Shown: positions 32,911-45,140, numbered from the stretch's first letter. The stretch is 64,000 bases of DNA from Ligula intestinalis (GCA_036362985.1 JAYGXS010000007.1:7975954-8039953), one strand, 5' to 3'. Program-made: numbers and translations. Notes: generated from the letters alone by a model not told the origin.

Positions 32911-35214
32911 CACCTCTGACACTCGTAAACCCGCATTTCACGTAGGAACCGGAACTTGGCCAGACATGAGTATCACCACCTCAGGAAATTCACGTTGTTT
33001 ATTTTCCACGCAGGACCACTGCAAAAAGCCAGTAGTCGCCCCTTCTGTGTGTCTGTGTCCTAAAATACCAATTTGGCTGCATATCCGATCACGGTTTTTT
33101 TTGCATTAACATTTCCTCAAAGCCTCAAATTAGCGCGCGCGCGCGAGAAAGCCTCATTTCCGGGGCGTGGCAGCAGGTGAATGAAACGTACCAACCTTAA
33201 AGGTCAGCTAGCCTCCAGAAGCTTCAGAGTTGACGAAAGGCTCTCATCAGCCTGTAGGCGCCGTTTTCTCTTCCAATGCTGTCACCGAAATTGTGTTGCG
33301 GTACTTGCGGAATGAAATATGAAGGCTTACTTTCACACTGGAAATACTGTTGACGGCCTTGCACGCGGCCGAATAGGGGTGAGCAGTAGGAACTCGAAGA
33401 ACTTTTACTGAATAATTCAAGGGAGCCTGAAATGGGCGCTCCCAGCGCTTTTTTCTTACCTAGACTTAGATTTAAGTTTATTCCTTCATTGAACCAAACG
33501 CTCTAAAAGTCGAGCTAAGAGCACATTTTTTATACAATGAAATATGTACTTAACCATGTGGAATTGCCGCTTGTCAATATTATCTAATTACAGTGCAGAA
33601 TGCGCACCAATTGCGTCGTGTGCTGAGATTTCCACAACTAATCTGTTTAGTAGAATAAGGTACCTTTCTGTAAAACAGTCAAGCTCAATAACAGTTTCAC
33701 TGTAGCGAGGAATTTTAAATTAGCTTTCTTTCCCCTCTCCTCAGTGGATTACAGTAAATTTGTTATCTTATGAATAGGCTTTAGCATCGAGAGAGATACC
33801 TACAGTATAGGCTGCAAAATTCAGAAATTTACGAAAGACTGATAATCAGTCGCAAACCGGTATAAAGGCATATATGAAAACTTGGAAATAATAATGAACA
33901 ACCTTGGGAAGTTTGTAACTTAAAAGCAATATAAAAAACACTCATTGGTTTGTTTAGAAAAGTCAAATACTTTAAAGATCCGTTAAGTCTCGCAGACATG
34001 AACAATAACCATAAAATAGATGAAAAAATGTAAATATAATTGGTAGGTGAAATCGTAACCATATAATTTTCCGTATATTAAAAGAACTTTTATTCATGCA
34101 CAAGTCAGGTATTTGAATGTAATTAGTTTCAGATCACCCTTTAAATTCTGGCAAACTGTCAACGATTTTCCGTTTTTTGAGATTTTCTTTTGTTTATCTA
34201 GATTCTGCATGACGTTTATATTAAAATATGTTATAGTGGATACATGAATATCTAGTCCAAGAATAAACAAAATCATCTAATGATGCTGGTTTTTGTGTGA
34301 GCTGAGTAACGGCCATCAGAAAAGACTATATTTATTCATATGAATGTTTCTTATTGATGTTAAATGCCTTTGTATGCTCAGTTATATGTAACGTAAAATA
34401 GTAGGTGGTGCCTTCTCTAAGAACTACTCTTGAAGAAGGGATATATCGCTGCCTTAAAAAGTTCCTACTCATGATAGTTTTACGATCATGAACTGCCCAT
34501 TTATCAGATATCGTATCTGTTCATCTATTGATGCAGATTTTCCGAAATTATGCAATCCTTTCCTTAAAGCGCAGAAAAATTGGTGATTCTTCTTAAACGG
34601 AATGCCTGCAGCTCTAAATGCAAGCGGGACGAAAGGTCTGGTTGAAAATCATTAGGCTGTTAAAATATTTTTTAAACAGACAGATACCTTTTCTTAAATC
34701 ATAAAACATCTTTCATACGTGTTTTCTCTAACTTATATTTGAATTTATATGGGTAGCGGAAACAACCAAGAAAATGTAATACCATATTATTTGCCTTAGA
34801 CCGTAGGTTTTGCCAACGGCCTTAAAGAAACTCGTGTTTGAAATATCTTGAGATTAAGCTACACCATAATCAGCCTTACTTAAGTAACCTTTCGGAACTG
34901 AAAACACAGTTGCGAATTTTGGTTTAAATTTCCTGAGATAGCCCATCTACCGTACCCTGTTAGTGGTTTTAAGTCGTGTTATTTTTCCACCATTCTGAAA
35001 AGTCCAAAATATGCGAGGCCCAGGTAATTCATTCACGATTCATTCACAATTGTATTACCTGAAATTGTTTCATTTGAATGAACGTGGCAGTCATCTAGTT
35101 GATTCTAGAGTTAGTGCTTAGTATGCCCTGCTAAAACAGTAGCAGAATTTGTCAATTGTACTAGGCTGGGCGCGTCACTTGACCAAAATGTGATTAAAGT
35201 CCCAGCTACCGGTG
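32911..35214. other. No recognised gene; (GC)n and foldback-family piece
   Basis: A (GC)7 run at 33134-33147 could adopt Z-DNA. 34420-34520 matches the foldback-repeat family described at 57779-58757 (GAAGAAGGGATATATC...CCTACTCATGATAGTTTTACGAT). Otherwise nothing recognisable. Confidence 0.45.
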
Positions 35215-35695
35215 GGAAATCGTATCTAAGGTGGTTAGAACGTCGACTGTAGTAAAGCTCCCACATCATGGGTTCAAGTCCCACTGAAGTCGGTGGATTT
35301 TAAAAATTGGCCAAATGAAAATGAGTTTCGTCTTTCGGGAATTTTCAAGCTCTTTCCTGGTCTGTGCATACTGGAGTACCTTAAGTAGCATTAGAAGGAT
35401 CAGCAATCAGTCCTGATATCTTCTACTCTACAAGCCGCTATTCGGCTGCTGATTGGGCCCGATTGGGAGTCCCACGACAGTATGGGACAAGTGGGTGCCG
35501 TAATCGATCAATGATCACCTGTGCACTAATGTGAATACTTCCCGATCTCAACCGGCAAAGCCACGGGTCTATGGTTAGGGTTTTAGACTTCTAATCATCA
35601 CGGAACGATATCAAGTCTTGGTTGACGCAACACCTGCCGTTCGGATTTGGTTGACTGATGACAGATAATAAGCCAGCCAAGTAGTTTTGATTACC
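35215..35695 (+). repeat. SINE pieces S4
   Basis: First tRNA-like head at 35229-35300 (box A AAGGTGGTTAGAACG, box B GGGTTCAAGTCCC at 35271-35283). Then a module at 35440-35560 (CTATTCGGCTGCTGATTGG). Then a second decayed head at 35565-35640 and a hammerhead-like segment at 35648-35690 in which CTGATGA is kept but GAAA and stem I are lost. The head-module-head order supports a tandem unit structure for this SINE. Confidence 0.6.
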
Positions 35696-36300
35696 GGAAT
35701 CGTAGTTTTATTTGTCTGAGCTTTCGAACTCTTGCGAGAGTCCATCGTCAGCGATAAAACCGTCAGCGAAAGCAAGCAACATTTATAGGGGAAGGGGCCA
35801 ATTAACTGTCAACGAAAGCCGGCAACATTTACAGGGTGAAGGAGTCAATAAACCACCATAGAAGCAGGGAGGAGGGTGATTGGGGGGGGGGGGTTCGGGG
35901 AGGGAGAGAACCGCCAGTGCCATGAGTCTAGAGATACCAGCACAGGGCAACATATGCGGGCGCCAGCTCAGTGCATTTGTTAACTGCATTGTCATCCAAT
36001 TCCCAGGCTCCAATCAGTTCTCGGCCCGTCTTACTGCTTGCGTGGGCAATTATCCTCGCAGCTGCGAAGTTGAACTCATGACCCATCTCGTTGGTGTGGG
36101 CGGCCACTTGCGGTAACGTCTCACCCAGTTGAACAGCCAACTTGTGTTCGTGTATGCGCGAACCCAGCATGCGTCCAGTCTGTCCTAGTTTAATAGCAGA
36201 ATTGGTCCTGCAAGAGCTGGAAAAGATTGCCGTCAACCAACAGCCCCGATCTATTGGCACCGTTACATTGACGACAGGTATCTCCAGACTCACGGAACCG
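35690..36300 (-). mobile_element. Penelope-like element: GIY-YIG tail and terminal region
   Basis: A 121-codon minus frame (36293-35928) covers the C-terminal GIY-YIG domain: KLGQTGRMLGSRIHEHKLAV (equivalent of the Y.G.TGR and R...H signature), then QVAAHTNEMGHEFNF and AHASSKTGRELIGAWELDDN, then the LAPAYVALC end. The first Tyr-Ile-Gly is altered (KLGQTG where relatives have YVGQTG or YTGQTG). PLE proteins join a telomerase-like RT to this endonuclease; the RT is not present here. A hammerhead-like motif follows at 35760-35705. A run of twelve G at 35881-35892 separates them. Upstream start is lost, so the frame is a truncated relic. Confidence 0.85.
35705..35760 (-). ncRNA. Hammerhead-like motif of the PLE terminal region
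   Basis: Minus strand 5' to 3': stem I GTTTTAT (35760-35754); CG; core CTGACGA (35751-35745; position 7 may be any base in hammerheads); T; stem II GGACTC/GAGTTC with loop TCGCAA (35743-35726); GAAA (35725-35722); stem III region GCTCAGAC; AA; stem I strand ATAAAAC (35711-35705). Seven stem I pairs and six stem II pairs form. Stem III has lost its closing pair (A where U16.1 is needed), so this copy is probably inactive. The same design with stem III intact is at 48270-48221. Confidence 0.6.
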
Positions 36301-38109
36301 GTGGTCCTGTCCCTCAGTAATGTGTTGCATGAGTATGATCTTCATCCAGCTGATAATTTCTGCAAGATCAGTCTCACGACCCAGTTAAGGGTAGGTGAGA
36401 CCTCTGCGACGATGGTTCTTTGATATGGACGTGAAATATGCGCAGTATGTCTGAATTTAATTTTATTGATCGAAGTTACACTTTTTTCTTGAAATTAGTT
36501 CCTGACCGCATATTCGTCGAACAACTGTGCCCTTGTGTCATTTATCTCAACCTTCTTCCTCCAATATCTTTGTTTTTACAGAAAAAAAATTCAGTATGTA
36601 TAAATGTCTGCGAAGGTTGAAACAGTGGATTTTTTGCCATTAAATCTCAACCAAAATTCAGAAAGCGATTTGATTCATAAAGAATAGTTTAGGAGAGTTG
36701 TACATCAAGGTCAGAATGCCAATTTTGGATAGTTACTTTGTAGCACCCCTTGCAAAACGTTAGCTTATGTAAAACTGAAGACTAAAGTAGTATGAATGTT
36801 TACTATGGATTTTCGATATCTATATTTATTCAAATACAGTTTACGGATAAACTGGAGTGCAAGCATCCTAAGAAATGTACTTTCAAGAAAAGGCATCAAT
36901 TGGGAAAATGAGGAACATTCGTTTTTTGCATATATTTGTCAACTGTGACAACGACCTGGGGATCCAGTGTCAAAAACTTACTGAATAAATTTCCTTCTTT
37001 TCCCATAGAACGCCTTTTCTTGAAAAAGTTTACGGAACACGCGACTAAAGATAGTCTTCTTCAAGTTGTAATCTTGAACGAAGGGCATATTTATTTTTTA
37101 AATGTTTCTATTCATGCACTTTTGTAAGATCGTGAAATTTCCATTCAAAAAGCGTTCTACCTCTCCATGTAGTGCAACATGGTCTTTTTCTACACAGTGT
37201 ACACTTGGCAGACAATAGAAAAGAAGCTTGTTTCTGAGACTATATTGGATAGTAATTAACCTTTTCGTAATGGAAACACATTTTAGAATATCGAGTAACA
37301 TCTAATGAGATAGCACATCTACGGTATCTATCCCTTCATGCAAAGTCAGTGGATTGGCTGAATATTAGTGTTGGTTGGTAATAAGGCTGAGCGCATAAAC
37401 CTTACTCATTTATAAATACTCCCGTAATTATTTGACAGACTGGCAACACAGGTACTAAATAAAAGTGCCGATACGTTCGTCTTCACAACAAATACGTCTG
37501 CAGTCGAGAAAGGTTACTCAAAAAGAAAAGAGAGACCAGAGATGAGAAAGACAATACTTTATTTTCAAGGGAATACCCAAAAACGTTCAGCAAAAATGGC
37601 TCGTTTCACGGAGAACAAGGGATAAGGTGAGTAAGGGGTCATTGTAGAAGGTCAAAGGTAAAAGGTCATATAATATTCAAAATTAAAGGTTTGCACGATA
37701 TCCACATCCATTATGGTGACAGGTTGGCTTTCAACTCGCGATTTTCGCTTCTTCGCATGTGAAGTAGCGTGCTAGAAATTGAAGTACAGAGTGCTGATAT
37801 GCCGATGTATGGCAAGACATACGATGGAAGCCTCGGCGCGTAGTACGGGAAGACTAAGCAGCCATTACTTCAGAGTGGAGAGGGTGAGTGACCTCACCAA
37901 GGATGCGATCAGAAAACTGCTTGACTGTTTTAAACTGTCGCTGTATCATAATGTCAGCTAAAAACATAGGAAACAACGACAGCTGAAGAGAGAATTCGGA
38001 GGATACGCGTAGAAATGATAAGGTCTTTTTTATGTTATGCTGGAAAAATAACTGGAGAGCAATAAAGAATGAGGGGAGAATGCAGACATCTATTTATCAT
38101 CAGATAAGG
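36301..38109. other. No recognised gene
   Basis: Contains scattered matches to the foldback/PLE terminal families (36845-36900 similar to 44345-44400; 37070-37130 similar to 58110-58180). No coding sequence recognised. Confidence 0.4.
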
Positions 38110-39100
38110 GCTTGCGGTGTGCAAAATGAACAAGAGCAGCGGATACAATATAAAAGTTTACGGATTTTTATAAAAAAGGCATTCTATATGAAGAGCAAAT
38201 GTAGAGTTGGATGCTAGTGTAACGCCAAGGTATCGGAAAGAGGATACTTCGGTGGGCAGAATGTCAATAGTTTCGGGACTGGGAGAGGGTCGCAGTTGAA
38301 AAACATGCTGGACTGATTACCGCTTGTTAAGTAGAAGGCCATTTGCTGACGAACAAGTTGAAACATGGTCTAGGCCGTCCTTCAGCATTCGGAGATGTGA
38401 ATGACTCTTCAGGAAATGGCCAACAACCATTTTATCAGCATATTTAACAAACAAGCCTTCGTTTGGCGATCGTAGGTCGTCAGCGTGGAGAGAGAAGAGA
38501 TGAGGGGATAATATAGCCCCTTGAAGAACTCCACAGTTGTTGGGAAGGACCATGGATTTTTGCTTGCCACACTGAACGAATTAAGTGCGGGAAGTGTAAA
38601 CGTCCCCGAGCCAAGACACAACCCAGCCGGGAGAGCGGCATTCAGAGGTTTTATTAAGAAGTAGATGGCGCGGAATGGTAGTAAAGGCTGAGGAGTAGTC
38701 GAGAAAAGCACATCCGTATGCATGGCAGCCCTTATCTAAATATCTTAGAACAGAATGGACTACCAGAGCAACAGCGTCTAGTGTACTACGCCCAGCCTTC
38801 TACAAAAATTGCCAAGGATTGGGAAATTCAGAGAAAAAGGGTGTAATGATGTCTAGGGCTACTCGTTTTGCAAGTTTCAGCAGTGCAGAAGAGCAGACAC
38901 TTGTGCTGCCAGTATGGAATATAATTACGTTGTTGTATACCCCGGGCTGTTTGCTGGATAACGCGGCTATCCCACCGTGGCCGCTGAACTTCATTCCAAA
39001 TATTCTTATTAAATTTTGCTCTGCGCCCATGCCTTCTTGAATATACCGATCTACTCCAAGTGAGAGCTTCAGTTCTGAGGTATGTAAAAAGTGGAAATTT
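38110..39100 (-). pseudogene. LINE reverse transcriptase relic
   Basis: Across frame changes the minus strand gives the core RT order. N-terminal fingers AKRVALDIITPFFSEFPNPW (about 38875-38815) come first, then motif A FLDYSSAFTTIPRHLL (38690-38645) and motif B GVLQGAILSPHLFSLHADDL (38532-38473). Motif C is KYADKMVV, with YADK replacing YADD (38452-38430). The downstream FRYLGVTLASNS segment (about 38245-38210) is also present. Loss of the second catalytic Asp and at least four frameshifts make it dead. It differs from the LINE at 18290-21020 and is closer to a second CR1/RTE-like lineage; exact clade not assigned. Confidence 0.8.
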
Positions 39101-39739
39101 AGATATTCTGCTTGATTGCGCCGTGGCCACAGATAACGGACGTATACTAACTACAGCTTAGTCAACGTACACGAGGACCCATTCTTAACCCAACTTTGAT
39201 TTAATGCCTCGAGTATGAATTGGGGAAGGGGATAAAAAGAAGCAGCCATAGGCTAGTCCCGCCGATCAAGCAGAGTAAAAATGTCTTCCCTGTGGATCTC
39301 GTCTTCTAGATGCAATGTGAACCAGATTTTGTGTGAAAAAATGACTACCCCAAAACCTCTTTTCAAGTTAAAATATAAACAGGGGAGAATAAAAAGGCAA
39401 AAATAAAAAAGATAAACATAATGATACCTTAGAAATATTTCACTCAAAAATGCTTTATAATACGGGGGTTTTGGGCGCGTTATATGCTCTAGCAGTAGCA
39501 GATAGCCTTACAATATTGTTAGGCGTATCGACCTGCATAGCCTACCCTTCTTTTTGATTTTCACCGTTAAATAAGACTAGAAGAAGCGTGCATTACATTC
39601 AGCCCTAAATCCGTCCTTTCACAAAAATGTTGCTAAATGCACTTTAGCTCCTGGCCCTGTTGTTTTTATTTGTCAAGAAAGTTACATATGTGTATAAAAG
39701 ATAGCACCCCCGTCTTTATATATATACAGTTGAATGAAA

Positions 39740-40490
39740 GTCCTTCTTTGGGACAACAAGGCAAATTTATTCGGAAAATTTTCGAGACTGCTTCTTCAGC
39801 TCGTCTTCAGACTAATGATGTGTGCAACGAACAAGTAAAAAGCAGAAAAAAGCAAAATAATTTGGAGTCAGCGCTGATTGACAGTTGTCCTTTATGTCAG
39901 TCCGTATTGCTCGACACTCAGCAAAACCATCTTCCTTTGATATATTTGCACACACCATCCAACTCAATATGTAGGTCAATGCGCCAATCATCGGATTGCA
40001 TGGCCTCAAAAACTTTTGGCCTTATTTTGAAGAGCCAATTCCCACGATGCGTGTTTTGTCCCATGTGAAGCTGTTTCCTGTATCAAGGCTGTGCATTGCC
40101 ACTTCGGATAACCGGTCACGCCACTTCATGGCCAGTTAGTGCTCGTGAATGCGTGTTGAGGAATATCTTCTCTTTTGATCACAGTATACGGTATCACAAG
40201 TTTCGCATGGGATCTTGTAAACGACGCCTTTCTTATCGATATAGCCAAGCCTATCCTAAGGTTCTAAAAGCTGGGCACGTAAAGAAGTTGACGGTTGCTG
40301 CGGCACTTTCATTTTGTATTCCCTCAAGTGCCTTCCAACGAGTGCAGACACATTCCTTATATTTTCTGCATGTTTGAAATTTTAATTGTTCGTCGCACAT
40401 TTTCTCTTGTCTGAAGACGATTTGGAGAAGCAGTCTCGAAATTTTACTGAGTAAGTTTTTCTTGTTGTCCCAAAGAACGTATTTTCTTCA
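39740..40490 (-). mobile_element. Penelope-like element fragment bounded by inverted hairpin repeats
   Basis: The minus-strand frame from about 40200 to 39880 gives CDTVYCDQKRR..STRIHEH, LAMKWRDRLSEVAMH and RPCNPMIGALTYILSWMV-like remnants of a GIY-YIG domain of the same subfamily as 42180-42480 and 44690-44990. Both ends carry the same ~110 bp hairpin segment in opposite orientation: minus at 39840-39740 and plus at 40375-40490. Each contains TCTGAAGACGA, an AGAAGCAGTCTCGAAA block and an AATAAATTT or GTAAG end, followed by CTTGTTGTCCC. The inverted arrangement recurs at 44.4-45.1 kb. Confidence 0.75.
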
Positions 40491-41639
40491 AAATCCAACT
40501 CCTGTGATGACTAATTTCCAAAGTATAAGAATAGATATCTATCATCGCATACGAGCAACCCTTTTTGACCCCATTTTGTTCCGGAGGAAGCAGTAGCTGG
40601 GAATTATAAGTCAGTACAGCTGATTGAAAGTGTATTGAAGGGGATTATGCAGGGATGTGAAGATCAAAAATGTCTTCCCTGCAGATCTGATCTTCTTGAT
40701 TTCGCGTACTCAACTGATCAGTCTAAAACCACCTTCTCAAGTCAAAAAAGACAGAAAAGTTAGAGCTAAGAACAGAAGGGAGGGAGAGAGAGAGGAATCG
40801 TCGTGAGAAAATCTCACTCCCCTTTCCAGAGACTTTATAATATGGGTTGTTTTATATCACTGCACCTTCCCATCCTTAAGTTTCCTGAAGTTCCTAAAGT
40901 TGCATGTAGTCCTTTTGCTGTTGTCGGGGACATCTATCTGAATAACTTTTTGCGTAAATTGTGTTTCATACTGAATCACTAGAAATACAAGTATACTGCG
41001 GCATATCCTCCCTTCTTCCACTCAAGCGTTACTTTATACATCGCACCTCCGGTCTCTGCTGTCCTGATTGGGAAAAAAGTACCATCTGCATGTCTTTGTG
41101 TGCAGGAAGATCACCCTCCTCCTTCTTTCACTCTCCCTCTCACACATTTCTCCCGTATGCCCGATGGACTGTCCGAATATTTCCGTTGAGCGGTAATGGG
41201 GCTGGTTGCACTTCCTGACCTGGCGTGGCGTGAAATTTATCCTCCACCCATGTCAACTGCCCATATGGCAATACTTATGGGCATCACGCAGATTTGGGGA
41301 GACTGGGTCAATGAATTCTATGTACCGAGATTAACCAGCGGGATTCTGGGGAGGCAGAGGGGGAGGGGGGGGCTAATTAAAAGCCAGGCTGGCCATGAAA
41401 AACCGCAGTGCTGTTGCCTCTGTTCTCGCGCGAACCGTCCAGAAGTGTATCGGCCAAAATTTATCTCTGCTTATAGGGTCTTATAGTGTGAACCAGCATC
41501 CAGGGGAATATTTGCGCCTAAAAAATGTTTAAAATTGGGTTTCGTGGGAAAATCTGAGGTAGGGACTGTTTATATGGCCTTCTAAACACGAAACGGGAGT
41601 AGGCATGCCCAATTAGAGTAATAAAGGTAGCCCCGTGCA
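40491..41639. other. No recognised gene
   Basis: No gene or matched repeat seen; a G-rich stretch lies at 41354-41372. Confidence 0.4.
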
Positions 41640-41960
41640 TAATCCCAGGAAGGTGAAATCTATGCATATAATAACCTCAACACTAACCCTATCCACCAAA
41701 CCGCATCCTTAATTTTAAACTAAATCCAACCTTTAACTCTAGCTATACAGTTAATAGTAAAACTATGGAAGTCGTACCTTAATTCTTATTTTAATTCTCA
41801 CTCACCTTATGGCTAAACTTAACACTAAACCCATGCCTAAACTTTCTTCAGACACTAAACACAAACTTGACCAGGTTTTCTCCGGAAATTGGCACAAAAA
41901 CAGCCGTTCCTACGTGCTGTCTAGGGGCCACATAAGTCACCCTTAGAAAATGTCTCAAAT
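41640..41960 (+). repeat. Decayed CTAACC-like simple repeat region, copy 1
   Basis: After ATAATCCCAGGAAGGT (41640-41655) comes about 250 bp rich in CTAACC/CTAAAC-type words, then a block ending in GGCCACATAAGTCACC. The same order occurs at 48730-48960 (CATAATTCCCAGGAAGGTAAA, C/T/A words, then GTGGCCCAAAGTCACC). Similar to decayed satellite of (CCCTAA)-like units; not a telomere. Confidence 0.5.
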
Positions 41961-41999
41961 AATACATGTGAAACGTACAACTCGTCGGCTCGAGTTTGT

Positions 42000-42055
42000 T
42001 CTAAGATGAGCTGATACTGGCCGATGAATCAGAAGTGACCACTCCAGTCTCCTTC
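42000..42055 (+). repeat. SINE hammerhead-segment fragment S5
   Basis: Only the segment TACTGGCCGATGAATCAG...CACTCCAGTCTCC remains; stem I ACTGG/CCAGT can still pair, but stem II and GAAA are deleted. Confidence 0.5.
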
Positions 42056-42179
42056 CCTTCATAGACAAGAAAGAAGACGTTTAGAGCACCGGATCAATGG
42101 GTTTAATGTCCTGAACGTTCGATCTCTTACAGGAATCCAACTTCATAGATCAGAAGCAGCAACCAGAAGGAGATAATTA

Positions 42180-42480
42180 TAGCGGTCATAGGCCAAATAG
42201 GACGAGCCATTTCCACACGCATAAACGAGCACCAATTGGCAGTGAAGGGACATGACCATTTGTCTGAAGTGGTTATGCATTACCTTGATACAGGACACAC
42301 CTTCGCATGAGACAATACACGCATCATTGAAGGTTGCCCCTCTATAAATGGCCGGGAATTCCTTGAGACCACACACTCCGATGATTAATGCATCAACCGA
42401 TGTATCGAGTTAGATGAAGTCGACAAAAATTTCAAAGCAAGGTGGAAAAAACTACAGTCAGCCACTACGGACTAACGCCC
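42180..42480 (+). mobile_element. Penelope-like GIY-YIG fragment (inverted relative to neighbours)
   Basis: The plus strand reads IGQIGRAISTRINEHQLAVK, then HDHLSEVVMHYLDTGHTF, DNTRIIEGCPS and REFLETTHSDD (42195-42400), a GIY-YIG domain close to that at 44990-44690 but on the opposite strand. Stops near 42310 and 42390 break it. Confidence 0.75.
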
Positions 42481-42989
42481 CCACAGGATGACCCAGGCTG
42501 ACGCCGGACCGACAGAGGTCATCAGGTTGTCAAGGGAATGGAAACAGTAATCAAGAGGGATGCAGGAGAGAGGGAAATTATAACGATGTACGCTCATAAG
42601 CTGTCAGTGGAAGCTGGGGTGGCAACTATAGTGGTGTAAGCTAACTAGCTGTCAGTGGAGTCGGGGTCATGAACAGCAACTAGTGTGGCGCCTTATCTCC
42701 ACGGTAGAGGGTCAGGTAACCCTGCCTCCTCTTGCGGCCGCTTCGTTGTGGGATCCTTTTCGCTTGCCATTCTGACGTTTGGTTTGGCTTTGTTCTAAAT
42801 TTCGCCCACATAATGGCGCAAGACTTTGTAGATCGCGGGCAGGTTTAGATGTCTGTTGACAGAGTCGGCATCTGAGTACCATGCCTCCAGCGCCAGCCTT
42901 TCAGATTTGAGGTTCCTCAGCCTACGATGGCCAATTCTTGAAGATCAAATTCATGGCTAGTCTCTGCGATGTGTGCTGCAAGTTGCAAA
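42481..42989. other. Interelement sequence with a short tandem duplication
   Basis: A ~55 bp unit beginning AGCTGTCAGTGGA repeats at 42599 and 42648. No gene seen. Confidence 0.5.
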
Positions 42990-43930
42990 TATGGGTCTAG
43001 TCTCCGAGCCGCTAGTTTGTGCTCGTGTTGGTGGGTCTGCAATTTGCGGCCTGTTTCTCCGACTTAATTAAGTCTTCATCGTTGCAACGTATCTTGTAGA
43101 CAACTGCAAAGGTTTCAGTAAGAGGCAGTCTGTCTTTAGGTTGCATCACCCGGTGGCGTATTGTCGCCTGAAGTCGATGGGCTTTGCCTACGCCAGCGGG
43201 TTTTAACACTCGTGAGGCTGCTTCGGAGACCCCTTTTATGTAGGGAATAGCCCTCCAGACTTCGGGTTGGTGTCTCACCGGACGTCATCTATTCACTCGT
43301 CGCTTGCTTTGTTTGATACATGAGTTTGGGTACCCATTAGCTCGGAATAGTTCCTAGAGGTAATTTTGCTCAGATCTTCTGTCAGCTGGGGAGCCGAAAT
43401 GTGTTTCACCTATTTGGAGAGGAGTACGAACACAGTTGATTTGCCTATGTCCACTATAATTACCCTCCTTTTGGTTGCTGCTTCTCATTTCTGAAGGTGG
43501 ACTTTTGTAAGAGTTCGAAAGCTTAAGACAATAAACCAAATGATCTGGTGCTCGAAAAGTCTTCTTCCTTGTCTATGCAAATACCTGGAACGCGAACATT
43601 TTTATTCATTCGTTCTCTACAAATTAATACTTGCCGGGTTCGCTTCCATGCTATCGTCTAGAGTCCCACGGTCAGGGTGAATGGGAAAACTCCATATTCG
43701 CTTGATATTGCTGGTATTTGGGACAAGAGAGAGCATTGCCAAAGTCAGTTTTTAGGAGGTGGAATTCCTCTACCTTCGTCACCCCTGGTTTCCGCTTGCG
43801 GATACGTCTATCCCCCAAAATATTGGTAATATTGGTGCAGTACTGGCCAATAAATGCCTTGGTGTCGCCCGCCAGAAAACGAATAGATACTAGCGACCGA
43901 AGGTAGTCCACACAAGCCACAGTCATGAAC
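42990..43930 (-). mobile_element. Penelope-like RT end/linker fragment
   Basis: A minus frame at 43278-43012 reads RHQPEVWRAIPYIKGVSEAA, SRVLKPAGVGKAHR and MQPKDRLPLTETFAVVYKIRC. This is the segment between RT and GIY-YIG in animal PLEs (WRA.PY..GVSE....L...GVG.AHRP...... PKDP....... GVVY.I.C). Upstream, 43540-43300 contains PSEMRSSNQKEGNY and HFGSPADRRSEQNYL..LFRANGYP..F, like the preceding helix. It ends where the GIY-YIG domain should begin. Relative at 59835-60510. Confidence 0.75.
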
Positions 43931-44084
43931 TCTAAAGCAGATTAGGTCATCCCGGGAAGAACATTTGATTTTCTTTTGCTGGCATCCAGCTCCTCCCCTC
44001 ATGATTGTTGGGCCCACTTTTTTAGACACTGCATATGAATCACACACCATGCGGGGGACAGGGGATTACCACGCGCCAAAAATA

Positions 44085-45140
44085 GCGCGATAATTGGTGT
44101 GCGTGGACGATAAAGCCTTAACGCCGATCTCTTTCCTTGCCTTGGACCTAATGTCCAGTCACGTGACTTGAGCCACCCGTGAACGCCACCCACCGCCCCC
44201 TACCCTTCAGTACTCTCAATGTTCAATGAAGCGCAGCATTCCACTTCCGACGCCGTCCCCTCTCAATATCCTGACTAATTTTCACACATACTGTCACATG
44301 TATTCACAATAGACCTGCAGCAACCGGATATTTCTAGAGTTTCATATAAATTGGAAGGCAGGCATCCCAAGAAATGTAATTTCAAGTAGACATGTTCTGC
44401 GGGATAATGAGGAAACTTTATTCAGTAAATTTTTGACATTATATCTCCACATCGTCGCCAGGCTTAAGAAACTGCAACGAAGAATTAACATTTCAAAAGT
44501 GCTAGAACATTTATGTAGTCATCTAGTGAAGGCGCCAACTGGCAACTGCAATTTGCGTCATTCCATGTTGGACAAAACCAGTAGTCGCAGTAGCGTGATG
44601 GCTAATTAGCAACTGTAATTTGTGTCGGTCCGGCGTCAGTCTGGATCAACCTGTGGGGGCGTTAGTCCGTAGTGGTTGACTGTAGTTTTTTCCACCTTGC
44701 TTTGAAATGTTTGTAGACTTCATCCAACTCGATACATCGGTTGATGCATGAATTATCGGAGTGTGTGGTCTCAAGGAATTCCCGGCCTTTTGTAGAGGGG
44801 CAACCTTCAATGATGCGTGTATTGTCTCATGCGAAGGTGTTTCCTGTATTAAGGTAAGGCATAGCCACTTTAGGCAAATGGTCACGTCACTTCACTGCCA
44901 ATTGGTGCTCAAGGATGCGTGTGGAGATGGCTTGTCGGATTTGACCGCAAAATACGGCATCAAAAGCCTCCCATGAGATATTGTAGATGCTAATTTGTGC
45001 CAAAACTAGACGACTATATAACTGGACCAGCAGTTTTGGAATGTTAATTGTTCCTTGCACAGTTTCTCAAATCTGACGTTCACCTGAGAATCCCCATTAC
45101 TCCAAAGAAAGTGTCTCCTTGAAATTTCTAAAATGCTATA
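44085..45140 (-). mobile_element. Penelope-like GIY-YIG fragment with inverted terminal hairpins
   Basis: Minus 44990-44690 reads CDAVFCGQIRQAISTRILEH, RDHLPKVAMPYLNTGNTFA, DNTRIIEGCPSTKGREFLET and THSDNSCINRCIELDEVYKH, then FKARWKK: a nearly full GIY-YIG with stops at about 44897 and 44845. The terminal segment occurs on minus at 44520-44385 and on plus at 45030-45140 (AATGTTAATTGTTCCTTGCA matches AATGTTAATTCTTCGTTGCA). 44085-44310 resembles the dispersed ~250 bp block. Confidence 0.75.

Noticed and set aside
32404..32922. 172-codon Ser/Arg-rich open frame on minus over 32404-32922
   Set aside because: It is the translation of an imperfect triplet microsatellite; no non-repetitive coding sequence is present.
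42143..42376. 77-codon frame on minus and its near twin at 44761-44976 on plus
   Set aside because: Their similarity reflects PLE GIY-YIG sequence on the opposite strand; both are antisense shadows.
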